Below are positions 11,353 through 22,960 of a stretch of 64,000 nt of DNA, piece after piece; the first letter of the stretch is position 1, and each line of letters starts with the position of its first letter. The notes below the pieces were generated by a model that saw only the letters and a program-made list of their open reading frames with translations, had not been told where the DNA came from and searched no databases. Source of the stretch: Aaosphaeria pasadenensis (taxonomy: Eukaryota; Ascomycota; Dothideomycetes; Pleosporales); the NCBI GenBank assembly GCA_022813625.1, contig JAKLMB010000018.1, positions 248,001 through 312,000 on the forward strand, read 5' to 3'. Both the position numbers and the translations under genes were made by a program.

Positions 11353-13080
11353 ATGGCGACGCTCGAGCAGGAGTTGCTGGCAGACTTTGCCGACTCGGGG
11401 TCAGAAGGTGGCTTCGACGCAAACGATGACCTTGCCGATCTCGAGAAGGACTTTGGTGCAGACGGCGGCGACGATGACGCACCAGATGGCGAGGACGACG
11501 AGATGGTCGATGAAGAGGCGGAGTACGCAGCCGAGCAGCAGAAGAAGAAATCAAAGGGCCCCGCCGACATACGGAATGCGTCAAACCTCGTGACCAAGCT
11601 GCGACGGGTGTTAAAGGAGATCGAGGACACAAAGGACAGCATGGACGGCCTGCTGGATGGGGAGTCGATTGAGGAGAACCCCGAATACGTTCTGTTGAAG
11701 GAGGCGAACGAATACTCGACGCAAATCGATGGAGAGATCTCGGCGGTGCACAAGTTCATTCGAGATCACTATTCAATAAGGTTTCCATATCTCGAGGAGC
11801 TCATCAAGAATCCCGTGGACTATGCGAAGACCGTCGCCATTATCAAGAACGGACCCCTGGATGATATCAAAGGCATCTCGCAGAGCTCGGACAACCTGGT
11901 CGGAGTGCCGCTGAAGAGCATCTTGGATGGACCCTCCCTCATGGTCGTCACAGTCGAAGCAACACGTGCCATTGGCCGCGATCTTAACGATGCCGAACTT
12001 GACCAGATTCTCAGCTCCTGCAAGATGCTACTAGATCTCGACAAGGCCAAGCACATCCTCACAGAATACGTCCAGTCCCGCATGAACGTCTTCGCACCGA
12101 ACCTCACAACCCTGATCGGCTCCCTCACCGCAGCCCAACTCATCAACTACGCCGGCGGCCTCACTGGCCTCGCAAAGACACCCGCCTGCAACATCCCACC
12201 CCTAGGCTCCAACAAAGCCACCGGCCTCGGCTTCGCAACCAACGTCGGCATCCGCCACCAAGGCTTCCTCTACCACAGCCCTATCATCCAGACCATCCGA
12301 CAGGACCTAAAAAAACAAGCGATGCGCATCGTCGCCAACAAAGTCATCCTCGCCGCGCGCGTAGACATGGTCCACGAATCATCCGACGGCTCCCTAGGCC
12401 AACAACTCAAAGACGACTGCGAGCGCCGGCTCGACAAGCTCACGGAACCGCCCCCCAACAAAGGCGTCCGCGCCCTGCCCGCGCCAGACGACAAACCCGC
12501 CCGCAAGCGCGGAGGCCGCCGCGCCCGCAAAGCCAAAGAAGCAACCGCCATGACGGAGATCCGCAAGGCGCAGAACCGCATGGCGTTCGGCAAGGAGGAG
12601 AAGGAAGCCGGCTACGGCACCGGCGACTCGACGGTCGGCATGGGCATGATCGGCGCGACCGACACGGGGCGCCTGCGCGCGCAGCAGATCGACCAGCGCA
12701 CCCGCGCGAAGCTGTCAAAGAAGAATCCAGGCTGGGGCGGCGAGTCATCCCTCGGCGCTGCGTCTTCGCTCAAGGGCTTCGGCCAGGGCGGCACCGCGAC
12801 TACGCTGCGGGCTCAGGGCCTGCGAACAACCGGCGTCGGCGGCAACACGGGCACGAGTTCCATTGCCTTTACGCCCGTCCAGGGCCTCGAGCTTGTGGAT
12901 CCCAGAGCACGGGACGAAATGAACCGCAAGAGGAAGGCGGAGGAGGACCGCTGGTTCAAGGGCGGCACATTCACGCAGATCGGAAACGGAGGCGCGCCCG
13001 CGAAGGTCGACAGCGCGGGCTTCAAGGTCCCCAGCCTCCCGATCAAGAAGCAGAAATTGGAGAACGGGGACGCGAAGTGA
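11353..13080 (+). CDS. prp31: Pre-mRNA-processing factor Prp31 (U4/U6 snRNP)
   Basis: A single intronless frame of 575 codons. The first 60 residues are acidic (ADGGDDDAPDGEDDE type), as in other fungal Prp31 proteins. The NOP domain covers roughly residues 90-330: it begins with the coiled-coil part around EEIEDTKDSMDGLLDG and includes the RNA-binding segment around AGGLTGLAKTPACNIPPLGSNK. The Prp31 C-terminal domain follows (about 330-460), with the basic stretch KRGGRRARKAKE and IRKAQNRMAFG. The Gly-rich and Lys-rich tail (KKQKLE) likely carries a nuclear signal. Prp31 binds 15.5K and the U4 5' stem-loop and holds U4/U6 to U5 in the tri-snRNP. It is longer than yeast Prp31 (494) because of the tail. 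Divergent neighbour: CLF1. Confidence 0.97.
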   Translation: MATLEQELLADFADSGSEGGFDANDDLADLEKDFGADGGDDDAPDGEDDEMVDEEAEYAAEQQKKKSKGPADIRNASNLVTKLRRVLKEIEDTKDSMDGLLDGESIEENPEYVLLKEANEYSTQIDGEISAVHKFIRDHYSIRFPYLEELIKNPVDYAKTVAIIKNGPLDDIKGISQSSDNLVGVPLKSILDGPSLMVVTVEATRAIGRDLNDAELDQILSSCKMLLDLDKAKHILTEYVQSRMNVFAPNLTTLIGSLTAAQLINYAGGLTGLAKTPACNIPPLGSNKATGLGFATNVGIRHQGFLYHSPIIQTIRQDLKKQAMRIVANKVILAARVDMVHESSDGSLGQQLKDDCERRLDKLTEPPPNKGVRALPAPDDKPARKRGGRRARKAKEATAMTEIRKAQNRMAFGKEEKEAGYGTGDSTVGMGMIGATDTGRLRAQQIDQRTRAKLSKKNPGWGGESSLGAASSLKGFGQGGTATTLRAQGLRTTGVGGNTGTSSIAFTPVQGLELVDPRARDEMNRKRKAEEDRWFKGGTFTQIGNGGAPAKVDSAGFKVPSLPIKKQKLENGDAK

Positions 13081-14650
13081 GAAATGGAAGATATTTCGAT
13101 ATTGGCTTCTTATGTTCTGCGGTTGTCTATCTGCCTTCCTTTGCCAGGATTTTTCCTTGCTATCTGCCTACGCGTGTTTAAAGCAGATGCATACCATCAC
13201 CTTTTCCCATTTTCTTTCTTTTCTTTTCGATTTCTTCTCGCAGCAAGACAAGGCGTTTCACACTTACTCATGTTTTCTTGGGGATTTGTTTCAAGGGGCC
13301 AGTGGCGATACCAAATGGGTTCTGCTCCATCATCATCGACTTTTGCATGCATATATCATGGCGTTAACAGTGAAGGGGGGGTGGGTTTCTTGTCTAACCA
13401 TTGAGAGGGAGATTTCTATAGCATTGAGAACTACTTCGATTCCACAAAGTGGGAGGACAAACGTAGCACGTCATTTTCCTTTTGCTTCGAGTGTAGTATG
13501 AAATGTAAAAGATACGGCAAAGACAAGAGGTCAAGAGCATTTGCGTGATGTGTGAAGTGTTTAGGGTGAGGTGGGATGCTTAAGAGGACGTTTTGTAGAG
13601 CAGTCACAGATTCAAAAGGGTTTACCTACCTCTAGGTTTGAAGGCTTCTGAGGGTCTGATGGGAGTCAAGTTGGGTAAGCATGCGCATGTACGTCACAGT
13701 GATCAGCAAGGAGGGCAAGTGCAAACTCGACATCATGGAGATAATCAAGATCAGGGGGTATGAAGAACTCCAAAAAGGTCCTCTAATAGATGTGAATTGC
13801 AATGCGTGGAAGTGTAAAGATTCCGTCCAAAATAATAAAGGTCCTGTTTAGAGACTGCCGCACCAAGATGAAGTTTTTTTGTCACCCGTTGAGAAAGCTA
13901 GTACGGATGGGAAAGGAGAAGACCACACCAATAGGACTGGACATCACTCACTAAAGAGGATGGCGAAAAACTGGTAAAGAGGATGATGAATGGAAATTGT
14001 AGAGGAACCAAAAAGTAGATATAAGATTAAGCGTCCAAAAGATCCAAAATAACAGCCGAAAGGAAGACTCCGGGAGAAACATGGTTCCAAAATAAGTGAC
14101 ATGACGCGTGACCCGAGGATATGATGACGGTGGAATTAGCAGGAGGGTATTTAAATGTTAATGCAGACAGCCGCGAAAGTCCATGTTCTTTTTGCCGTAT
14201 CCATGTTGATGCCGAAATGCAAAGATCGATTCGAATGGTGCTAACTGATGGGAGGAATGGTAATGGTGGGAAGGTATGAACATTGATTATGTGCCGTGAA
14301 CTCCGATATACTACAAGTGATGTCCTTGTCGAAGGGCACCGTTGATGACTGGACATGTACGGTGATGCAACTGACATGTCCTATGGCAGTGCAGGGGGTG
14401 GTATGGTTATGTGCGGTCCTTCTCCGGATAGAGGAGGTATAATCCAAATTGGAGCATGCTTTCGCTTTCTGTCTACGATATATATGCGTGGACTGAGTGG
14501 GTTCCTACTGTGTGAGGGTGATTATTGGTTGTTGGATGAGGTTACAGAAGGAGACTGAGTGGAAGGGCGGAGGAAGACTTCAGCCTCATAATCTGGGACA
14601 GTCCATTGAACGTCCATCTTCCGCGCTTTGTCAGTCTCCGTCTTTGGTTG
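13081..14650. other. Intergenic, convergent 3' ends
   Basis: PRP31 and the 14-3-3-like gene converge here. The first 150 bases are T-rich and suited to 3' end formation. Small open frames (13084-13404, 14027-14377) have no splice signals or family features. I see nothing else. Confidence 0.5.
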
Positions 14651-16255
14651 TCACCTAGGCTCTTGCCGAGCATATCTAGTATCCTGAGAAGGCGGCGCTC
14701 GAGGGGATGAGCTTATTGGAGGAGACCTTCGCAACGTGGGTGATGCTCGGACAGCATCGGAAGCAAATATAGCTGCCGTGCTTGGAGATACTGGTGCCGA
14801 ATTTGCTAAGACAGGCGTTGTATGTTCAGGTGGCTGGTGTTGTATGGTTCGAACGGTAGACGGGGTCGCAGGTGATCGACCGCCGGCGCCTTGCGGCGCC
14901 CGTGGCGTTGAGGATGCACCACTCTCCACGCTCGTATGCCTCGCTCTTGGTGTTGTATCTTGACTACCCCCACCAGTCATCCGTGGTGTAGTACCTTGGC
15001 TACCTCCCGTTGGGCGTCGTGACTCAGCCCTTGGTGTGTGCTCCATGCTCTCGACAATATTGAGGTTCGTTCTGGGAGAAGGTTTGCTTGCGGTCGAGTT
15101 CGACCGGCTGCGTTGTTTTGTATGACTTTGTGCCGGCGAGTTCGGGATGGGAGGACCATCGGCAGCGCGCCTGGTCCTTTGAGGACTTCCTGTATGTTGT
15201 TGGGTTGATGTTGGTGTGAGCGGACCACCATGACCCTGTTGATTATGTGCAATTCCAGAACCAGTTGGTGCTGGTGCCGGGCTGCTTGCACTTGGTATCC
15301 GTGGGGTTCCTTCAAAGCTTTTACGCTTCATCATACGTCCTAGTACTCCAACAAGCTCGGCCGCATCTTCAAACTCGTTGTCTTCCATCTCCTCCTGAGC
15401 ACGGTACACATCCTTGATCGCACGTCGAGCTATTCGTCTAGATGCTTCATGATCATGAAGGCAATCCCACACAAACGCGCTATGCTCCAGAGCCACGGAT
15501 AGTCGCAAGGGATGCGACCCCGGCAAACAGTTCTGCGCATAGCTGGTTGCCGTTTCAAAGTAACCGGTAGCGAGAGGAATGAAGTTGAGGGGCGGTAGGA
15601 TGAATGATGAAGGTTGAGGGATCGGAATCGGATTCAGGCCAGGGGGCGCGTGGATAGGCCCTGGTGATGGGGTGCCGACAGGACCACCAGCGGCGTAAGG
15701 GTTGGTGAGGAAGGAGGTCTCTGACGTTATTGAATCAATCGGCTCTCTGAGTGTTGGCTGTTTGCCCGTACGCTTCGATGAAGGTGATAGTCCTGGAGGG
15801 CCATCGGGTCTTCGCAACTGGCCGTTACCTTCACGCTCGTTGGAAGGGAAAGGGGGCATTGCGCCGCGAGGATCATTGCTTGGGAGATTCCTTATAGTTA
15901 CAGGAGGTTGGTTATGGAACAAGCAGAATATGTGATAGAAGCTTGCTCGTAGCTTGACGCTCAGTACGCGACACTCTGGGCCTTGTTGATTGTCTTGTGC
16001 ATATGGTAAGACATAAAGTTCCAGTATGGAAAGGCCCTCTCGCGAGAGCCATAAGATATGCTGATAGGCGGCAAGCGAAGGTGTATCGCGAGACGTGTCG
16101 AGCTTTCGTAACTTGCGGGCCTTGATCAATCGTTTAGAAAGTAGTACGGAAAGACCGAGGATCTGGTAGAGCGAACTGGAGAGTAATGCGTTGCTGTCTG
16201 CTGTTTGTTTGGCGACCCGACCCAGGAATTTCTGGTCGAAGTCCAAAGAGGCCAT
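14651..16255 (-). CDS. Divergent 14-3-3-like protein with long disordered tail
   Basis: One uninterrupted frame of 534 codons. Residues 1-120 are helical and contain the 14-3-3-like stretch ECRVLSVKLRASFYHIF. After a Pro/Ser-rich insert (about 121-220) the helices resume with FETATSYAQNCLPGSHPLRLSVALEHSAF, which corresponds to the 14-3-3 signature HPIRLGLALNFSVF. The last helix is at about 290-312. Residues 315-534 are low complexity, rich in Ser/Thr-Pro and basic residues, with many possible kinase sites. Canonical 14-3-3 proteins are about 250-260 residues and bind phosphoserine/threonine peptides; here the Lys/Arg-Arg-Tyr pocket residues are not obviously kept, so ligand binding may differ. 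The start at 16255 is the first ATG after a probable 5' UTR intron. The fold assignment is by motif only. Confidence 0.72.
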   Translation of the reverse strand: MASLDFDQKFLGRVAKQTADSNALLSSSLYQILGLSVLLSKRLIKARKLRKLDTSRDTPSLAAYQHILWLSREGLSILELYVLPYAQDNQQGPECRVLSVKLRASFYHIFCLFHNQPPVTIRNLPSNDPRGAMPPFPSNEREGNGQLRRPDGPPGLSPSSKRTGKQPTLREPIDSITSETSFLTNPYAAGGPVGTPSPGPIHAPPGLNPIPIPQPSSFILPPLNFIPLATGYFETATSYAQNCLPGSHPLRLSVALEHSAFVWDCLHDHEASRRIARRAIKDVYRAQEEMEDNEFEDAAELVGVLGRMMKRKSFEGTPRIPSASSPAPAPTGSGIAHNQQGHGGPLTPTSTQQHTGSPQRTRRAADGPPIPNSPAQSHTKQRSRSNSTASKPSPRTNLNIVESMEHTPRAESRRPTGGSQGTTPRMTGGGSQDTTPRARHTSVESGASSTPRAPQGAGGRSPATPSTVRTIQHQPPEHTTPVLANSAPVSPSTAAIFASDAVRASPTLRRSPPISSSPRAPPSQDTRYARQEPR

Positions 16256-16265
16256 CTTTCAGGCC

Positions 16266-16536
16266 CTGTTATGCCCGTCAGCTCTGTTCACTCCACCCAG
16301 AGAAGAATGAAAAAATGGTGTTGATGCAGTGTTGAGAGGCAAGTATTCGATGTCTTCAACCTTTATACGATGAAGCAACAACAGATGTTGTTCACTGCTG
16401 GGACCGAGCTTAGACAAACGGTCAATCACTTGCGGGTTGCAAGTGATAGGCAATGCCCAACAATTGCCTTATTGCTTCCCAAGACAGAAGTGACTGCGAC
16501 TTGGTTTACCGGGATGCAAATGAGAAGGCAACTCAC
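16266..16536 (-). other. Probable 5' UTR intron of the 14-3-3-like gene
   Basis: On the minus strand a GTGAGT donor (16531-16536) is followed 271 nt later by GCTGAC and ATAACAG (acceptor at 16266), ten bases before the start codon. A 64-codon frame inside it (16259-16453) would be removed by this splice; if the intron is retained it becomes an upstream ORF. Confidence 0.45.
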
Positions 16537-19500
16537 CATTCACGCCTAGACACCGATCACGTCGACTGGAGCTGTCGACCGAGTGATGTAGTACAACCCG
16601 AGCCGAGCTGATCAAAGACGCTTTGATATTGTAATGGCCGAGGAAATGAGGATCCTGAAACCCAGGCAGCGCTACTGGCCAATTGACTGGAGTTGACTGG
16701 AGATGCCCGTGCGCAGACGCCTGAGTGAATGGCGCGACCCCGTGATGGCGCTAGGAGATGGATAACCAGGTATTTGGGTGAATGGTTTGATGACGGAAGA
16801 GGTCGTAAGCGTGTCGGGTATGTGATGGAATTAGAGGATGATGTTGATTATGACGATGATAGGTGAATGGATCCGGTAGCCGTAATGGTACAAGTAGTGG
16901 ATGTCGGGGTCGAGTTTAGTATGTGAGAGTAGATATGATACAGTGCCAAAAGTGGAACTCCCCAGTGCCAGCAAGTAGCAATTGCCTCTGTAAATGGAAT
17001 CAGTCAAAAAGGATCAAGCCTTAAGAATGACGAATGGTCGTCAGAGGTCCAATTACCTCGAATACGGAGAGTAGACTAGACGGTAGTCGATGTTGTTGTG
17101 GGTTTGTATGGTTGGTGATATCTCATTCGACGAAAGGGGAGCGGCGATGGGCCAATGGCAGCTTCGGAAAGGGGGTGGGTTTGGGGGAGATTGAGAGAGG
17201 TCGAATCGGATAACTTCTTTGCGACGGGCTAGTAGACGTCAGACATGCGGCGGAGAGTGCAAGGTGGCTGGGAGGTCAATGATTGAGGCTCCTTCAAGCA
17301 CATTGCGACTCTCCTTCAGTCTCTTCTCTCTCTCTACCGGTCGCGCGAGGGTTCTGCGACGTTGCTTAAGAGGCGTGACGTCTGGCAGGCGGTGAGTGAA
17401 GACCAAAAGCCCTTATGGTCAGTGCTGGGACCTGGGACCTGTTTCGAGATGGCCGGACAGTGAGCGTCTCGGCACACACACACAAGCACCCGCGCAATTG
17501 CGACTAACGAAGCCAAAGCCTAAGTTGTATTGTATTGTGTCTCGTTCCTTTTTCTCTCCCTTCTATTCATTTGTGGCGGGCAGGCGGTGACTGGTGTCTG
17601 AATGCGCGATTGTCAAGTAGGCGGACGAAGTTCCGGCTTGCGACACAGGCCGTACGGTGGTGAGGGCGATGCGACCGAGGAAGGGAGCGGAGACTAGGTT
17701 GCTCTATGCAGAGAGGTATTAGTTGATTATGGCAGATAACGCAGCGTCAGTTGGTAGGTGCCAGAGGAGGACGAGGCAATCTATGTGAGTATGGAGTACC
17801 CCAGAGTACTAACCAAGTACTAGATGGACGGGTACTACGTGCACTCATACAGAGATTCAAAACGAGCGACACGCGCACCACAATTGCGCAGCAGGAATTG
17901 GAGGAATATGAACGGCGCGCGCGCAGAGAGAATCCTCGGTGCTTTCTATTATGCCATATTCAATCTATGCCGTCGGGCTGGGAAGCGCACTTGCAGCTCC
18001 TGCGTCAATATGCAGAGGCGAGCTATACGCTGGCTACGTGTCAAGCGTCAAAGACCCGCTAGATCATGCATGTCCATCTTGTCCCGACGACGAAGGCGAG
18101 GGACGTGACGACGAGGCATAGGAAGACAGAGACAGAGAGTACTCCCTCCGTACGTATGTACGTACGTGCGAACAGGGCGTCATTGCCAGCTGGCACTGCG
18201 AAATTCTAGGAATCTGGGAAGACTTGCCCTGTCATCTCCAGCAATTGTTCCAGCATCATTTTTTTTCGTCTTCTCCATTGGGCGTCTCGTCTCCATACTA
18301 TCTCCGGATGGGTACTCCGTACTCCAAAGGATACCCACATGGCCACTCTGGAGGTTTTGCCAGCGCGCAAGCCATGATCGATCGTAGGGCTGCGTTCTGG
18401 CAAACGGGAACTCATCTCGACACACCCACTCTCGTTATCCCCAACTATTGTATCTTTCCTCCGTGTGCTATCATTGCTTCTGGCGGCCGAACGCCTCGTA
18501 CTAGACGTACACGCCCAATTCGAGGCGCACCAAGGTCAGCCACCCCCAAATCAGTTGCCAACACACAACGTGGGCGCTGTAGCACTTTGGGCGATTTTTC
18601 ATTTCCTGCGCTGGACCCCACTGTGCGGAGGAGGCGAGTAGTCGCATGCTGACTTTGATCCTCTTTGTCGACAATTGGACGTGTGAGACTGCAGCAGTAT
18701 GAAGCCATTGCCGTCGATGTCGAAGAAGCCCAATGCCTACCTATCATCGCGGATTCGCAACAGACCAAAGTGGACCATCTCTACAGCCACGTTCTCCCAG
18801 CCTCTTCCCGTAGTCAACTAAAGAAGACTTGCAGCCATGACAACATCATCGTCTACTTAGTACTGCCTGCACAGGAATAATCCGCAGCTCTCTTCTCTTC
18901 TGCCCCTCTTTTCGCTCCTCCGTCATATGCACCATTATGCAGTGTCTGCAGCGGTTCGCATCGACGTGGTCGTGGTTGTCGAATTGAATTGGCGGTGTAG
19001 GCTCACGGCCATTGGTCACGACATACCGGCACTTTTGTTGGACTGACTTTTGTTCGCCAGCGCAACATCGACCGACGTCAAACCCAACCCCCGGCTGCTC
19101 ATTCTATACAATTCTTCGAGTGGCTCCGCTGGCAAAGAACGTGCAGGAATATTGTTTCACGGCCAATAGTTAATGGAGGTTTCCTGAAAAGAGTAAGCAT
19201 GCCAAGTTTTCCCATTCGCGGTACTCCTAGGTACTGGCGCACTGGTACCTAGGTAGTAGTAGTATATGGTCAGACTACAGTACTATACCGTACCAGGACA
19301 AGTCACGAGTGCTAAATCGGATTCAAGCCTTAACACAACGTCTCTGAACGTTTGATGGCAGTCATAGAAGGAGATATGTGAATCGTGAATTGAATTCATC
19401 GAAAGCCCGTAGATAGGATGACGTTCATTTCTTTGTCCATGGATGCCTTGTGCAATGAGGCGGGTACCATTCCCCCGCTAGCGTACCGTACCGAACCGTA

Positions 19501-20664
19501 CCGTTCTCCCGTCTCATGGGTTTCCCAAGTAGGCAGTCGGTATGGCACGAAGAACATATATTTTCACTTCCACGTTCTGCATTACACCATCCCTTTGGCA
19601 ATTCGTCAATCTCGTTGTCTGCAAACGAAACCCTTCAATCAATTAGCTAGTTTGAATCTCCAACTCCCTGACGCCCAACGGCACAAGTCCACTAATACTT
19701 CTCATCCATCGTCGCTAACGGGCCCGATATCACAAACTTATTTGTTTGCACTTTGCTACCCCAACGAACGATATACTATTATTATCTCAACAATGATTGC
19801 AAATTGCCAAGGACTGCTACTAAGAACTTCACGCGGTCTTGTCCCACAGCAGCAGCACCTGCTTGCTACCTAGCCACCTGCGAACCATCCCATTGCCGTG
19901 GCAGCTACGGCACCAGTGCGCTTATATGCATTCGGATCTTTACGCAGACTCGATTTGACCAGTAGAGTGTCATGTTACTGCTTTGGGAAGTAATTTGCCT
20001 GGTTGTGACACAGTCAAGATTCTATCCGCATAATGGCTGTGTAATATCTCAAGTTTGCTCCTTCTCCTACCCTCTTCTATACCATGATTGTTTTCACCGG
20101 AGCAATGACAGTCGAGCAGTCACTATGCATGTTGCAGCTATGATTGTTATTACCGCCGTTGCCAACCGATTCAGCCGATTGCTACTGCTACACATGTCAT
20201 ACTTCGACCCATGATCACTGACAGCTCAGTTGAAGGCTATAAGAATCGCACAACCACATGTCCTAGTTCGCTCGACACCGCAACTACCAACTTGTGACAT
20301 TTCTCTTGAGCAGTCTTCATCTATCACTCGTTCATTTCTCAATCCATCTTAACCATATCAAATCTTTCCACACCTAGACCGAACAAAGTTCCATCTCCTC
20401 GGCAGCGAACCATCAAGCTACACCTTCATTCGTGGATTCCGCCGCGGCACGGTGAATTCTGCCCCTTACGAACCTTACTTCAGCTCACTCGGAGGGACTC
20501 CGACATCGTACGACCACACTCGAACGACCACACCGCAAATCCCCTTTTGGAATACGCATTCGGACATCATCAGTGCGAATTGAGAAGACTATTTGACTTC
20601 TCAATCACCACTCTTCACTCAGTCGTCACTCATCATCGCAAGCAAGGGAGCGAACGAAGCCAGC
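16537..20664. other. Intergenic, no gene recognised
   Basis: About 4.1 kb without a gene that I can support. It holds TACTCCGTA at 18313-18321, a GTAC-rich patch near 18150, and a 9-bp inverted repeat at 19226-19253. A TATA-like GGCTATAAG near 20234 and the following CT-rich stretch fit the promoter of the small cysteine-rich gene downstream. Confidence 0.45.
19226..19253. repeat. Perfect 9-bp inverted repeat with 10-bp spacer
   Basis: CCTAGGTAC at 19226-19234 and GTACCTAGG at 19245-19253 are exact reverse complements, around the spacer TGGCGCACTG. It could be a protein-binding dyad or a chance hairpin; it lies in intergenic DNA, about 1.4 kb upstream of the nearest gene. Confidence 0.6.
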
Positions 20665-20883
20665 ATGTGCTACTACCATGCCTACTCCCACATCTGTGGC
20701 CACACGGAAATAATATTCCAACAACTTTGCCCAAAGGGCCAGATGACACAACAGAAATGTTCTCGAGGCCAGGATGGGACGATTCTTACGACCGTGAAGC
20801 TGGAGTATCCGTGCAAAGGCTGTCCGAAGAAGGTACGTAATGAGGAGCCCAACATTGAATCGAAGCACTAACCTAGACAGTGA
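20665..20883 (+). CDS. Small cysteine/histidine-rich protein
   Basis: Exon 20665-20832 gives 56 codons starting MCYYHAYSHICGHTE. A GTACGT donor at 20833 and a CTAACCTAGACAG acceptor ending at 20880 remove 48 nt; the next codon is TGA (20881-20883), so only the stop codon is in exon 2. Without splicing the frame would run 12 codons further. Cysteines at 2, 11, 22, 32, 50 and 53 and histidines at 5, 9 and 13 suggest a metal-binding or disulfide-linked module; the last pair is a CxxC. There is no signal peptide from this start, so an intracellular zinc-binding role is more likely than an effector. An in-frame ATG at 20593 would add 24 residues, but the MCYY start looks natural. I do not recognise a named family. 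Confidence 0.6.
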
Positions 20884-22960
20884 TATTACACATGATTACA
20901 CCTGTGGAAGATATGGGGACTGACCAACGGAATTTGATAGAAGCTTTCTAGGATATGGGTGTGCTTTTTAGGAGTTCACGGCGTCTGCTGCATCGTCACT
21001 TTCTCAAGAGGGTACGGGAATCACTAGGTTGACACGGCACTGTTCCTTTACTCTGTTTACACTTTTGCTTGTTTGGGGCTCGTTGCATATATTCATCTCC
21101 TTTACACCTCTCCGCATAGATTTCCATAAATTGCCTGCATCCATTACATGCTTCCTGTTGTGGTATTCCATAATCAATAGAACGTTCAAAGTAACTCCTG
21201 TCTCCCGGCTACGTCTTCTTGTGCATCTGCGGGAAGTGACAGAAAGGTAGTAACACAGAGTACCGATTTCCCTAATTAGGAGCCCTGTTCACTTCTTGTC
21301 AAACCTAAATCTATATGGTGGTACGGTTGAGGCTGGCCTGAGGATGGATGCAGTATATGGTGCTTGTAAGGACGAGGATTGTTTCACATTTACTTCGCGG
21401 TGATACAGGTATTGATCCGTTGTTGAGTATCCATCATCATGGTAATCACCACCGTTGTCGTTGACCAAATCTTGGCAGGCCATATATGTATTGCATATTC
21501 CCATTTCTTACCTTGACCAAACATTCTTAGACTACCATTTCCTCACGTTGACGAGAACTAAGTATTCCTCAAGACCAACATCACTCTACTATCATCCGAC
21601 CACACGACATCCATCGCGTTCTGCAATCCCGCCACACCGATCCAGACACGTGCCCCAACCGGTCTTGCATTCCAAAGGCCGTCGCATGTGCAACACACCG
21701 TCTCGTTAAGGCAAGGCTAAACACCGACATCTCCCTACCGAGGCCATGGGCCGGGTCGCATCCAGTACACACATTATTACCCAACTTTCCCCTCTGACAA
21801 CAGAAGACACAAAGAAGAACCATTACAGCCGGGACCTCAAAGCATTCCTTGTACCACCGCAGCCAAATTCCTGCCCGCGAATGCTGAAACATGAGTAGGA
21901 GAATGCCAGCGCTTGCGCAATTGAAGAACAACAACCGCATTTAACAGATCTTCGACGGGAAGGTTCTATTGATAACACCGTATAGCAGCACCGTATTCTG
22001 CTCGTCCCCTCCTCCTGGGAGCATGAGTCTCGCCTCATGACGAGGTGTCCGTCCCAATCACCAGACACAATTTTAAGCGACACCCGAAGGGGTCCAGGAT
22101 CCCAGCAGATCACCGTACTCGAACATACGAATTCGAGATTTCGTTCAAGAAAAGGGATCTCGCCAAAACAGAAGAGCGGGAACGGACCCCATTTCCGACT
22201 GGCTAATTGGTGGTTCTCGCCTTGACCCCCCGTCCCCTGCAACTCTCGTCTCCAATCCCCATGAATGAGCATTCGCTCTGTACGGGCCCACGGGGTGGTA
22301 AGACCGGGTAGGTCGTCTTCCGGGCGTTCTTCCTTCCCCTTCGGCTAGAACATGCTCGTCTCGTTTGCTAAAAGGTGCATGTGGATGGGTGTATTGTTGC
22401 TCAATCCTCTGTGTGGCCTAACACCTACCGTATGAGGAGCTCCTCTTATTTTGTTTAACGAGGTGGTGGAATGGGGATTCTATTGAAGAAGGAGGTCTAG
22501 TCCCGCGGTTTTCTCGTGTGATTCTTTTCTCCCTCTCGTTGTTTTTAACTTTCTCCTGTCGCTTTTGCCTCCCTTCGAGATCGAACTATTCCTTTGAACA
22601 TACTTACATGCGACTTTTGTTGCGAAACGATTAAATATTCATTCACGATTGCTCGAGCCCGGACTGAATCGCAAAGCATGAACTGAAGTCACCCACTACC
22701 CACATCTGACTAGAACCACACGTTTTCCCCAGATTTTCGCGGCTTTCACTAGTTCTTCTCCACTATTCGTCCACCCCGCAAAACGTTCGGCGCCTCCACA
22801 ATATTTTGGCGCGGAACACGCAACGTCGGCTTGGTGAGACTTGAGAATAAAGGAAGGGAGCATCCGGACTTCCTCGGTAAATAGGCTTGGAGAGCTACAT
22901 GCAGGATAACCTGGGCGCAAAAAGCAAAGACAAACAACAACAACGAATTCATCGCGGCCG
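20884..22960. other. Intergenic upstream of the MFS exporter
   Basis: I see no gene in this 2 kb. The last 500 bases are T/C-rich in parts and presumably hold the promoter and leader of the transporter. Minus-strand frames of 120-150 codons (21581-21940, 21823-22272, 22696-23124) have no motifs or introns and are not called. Confidence 0.4.
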
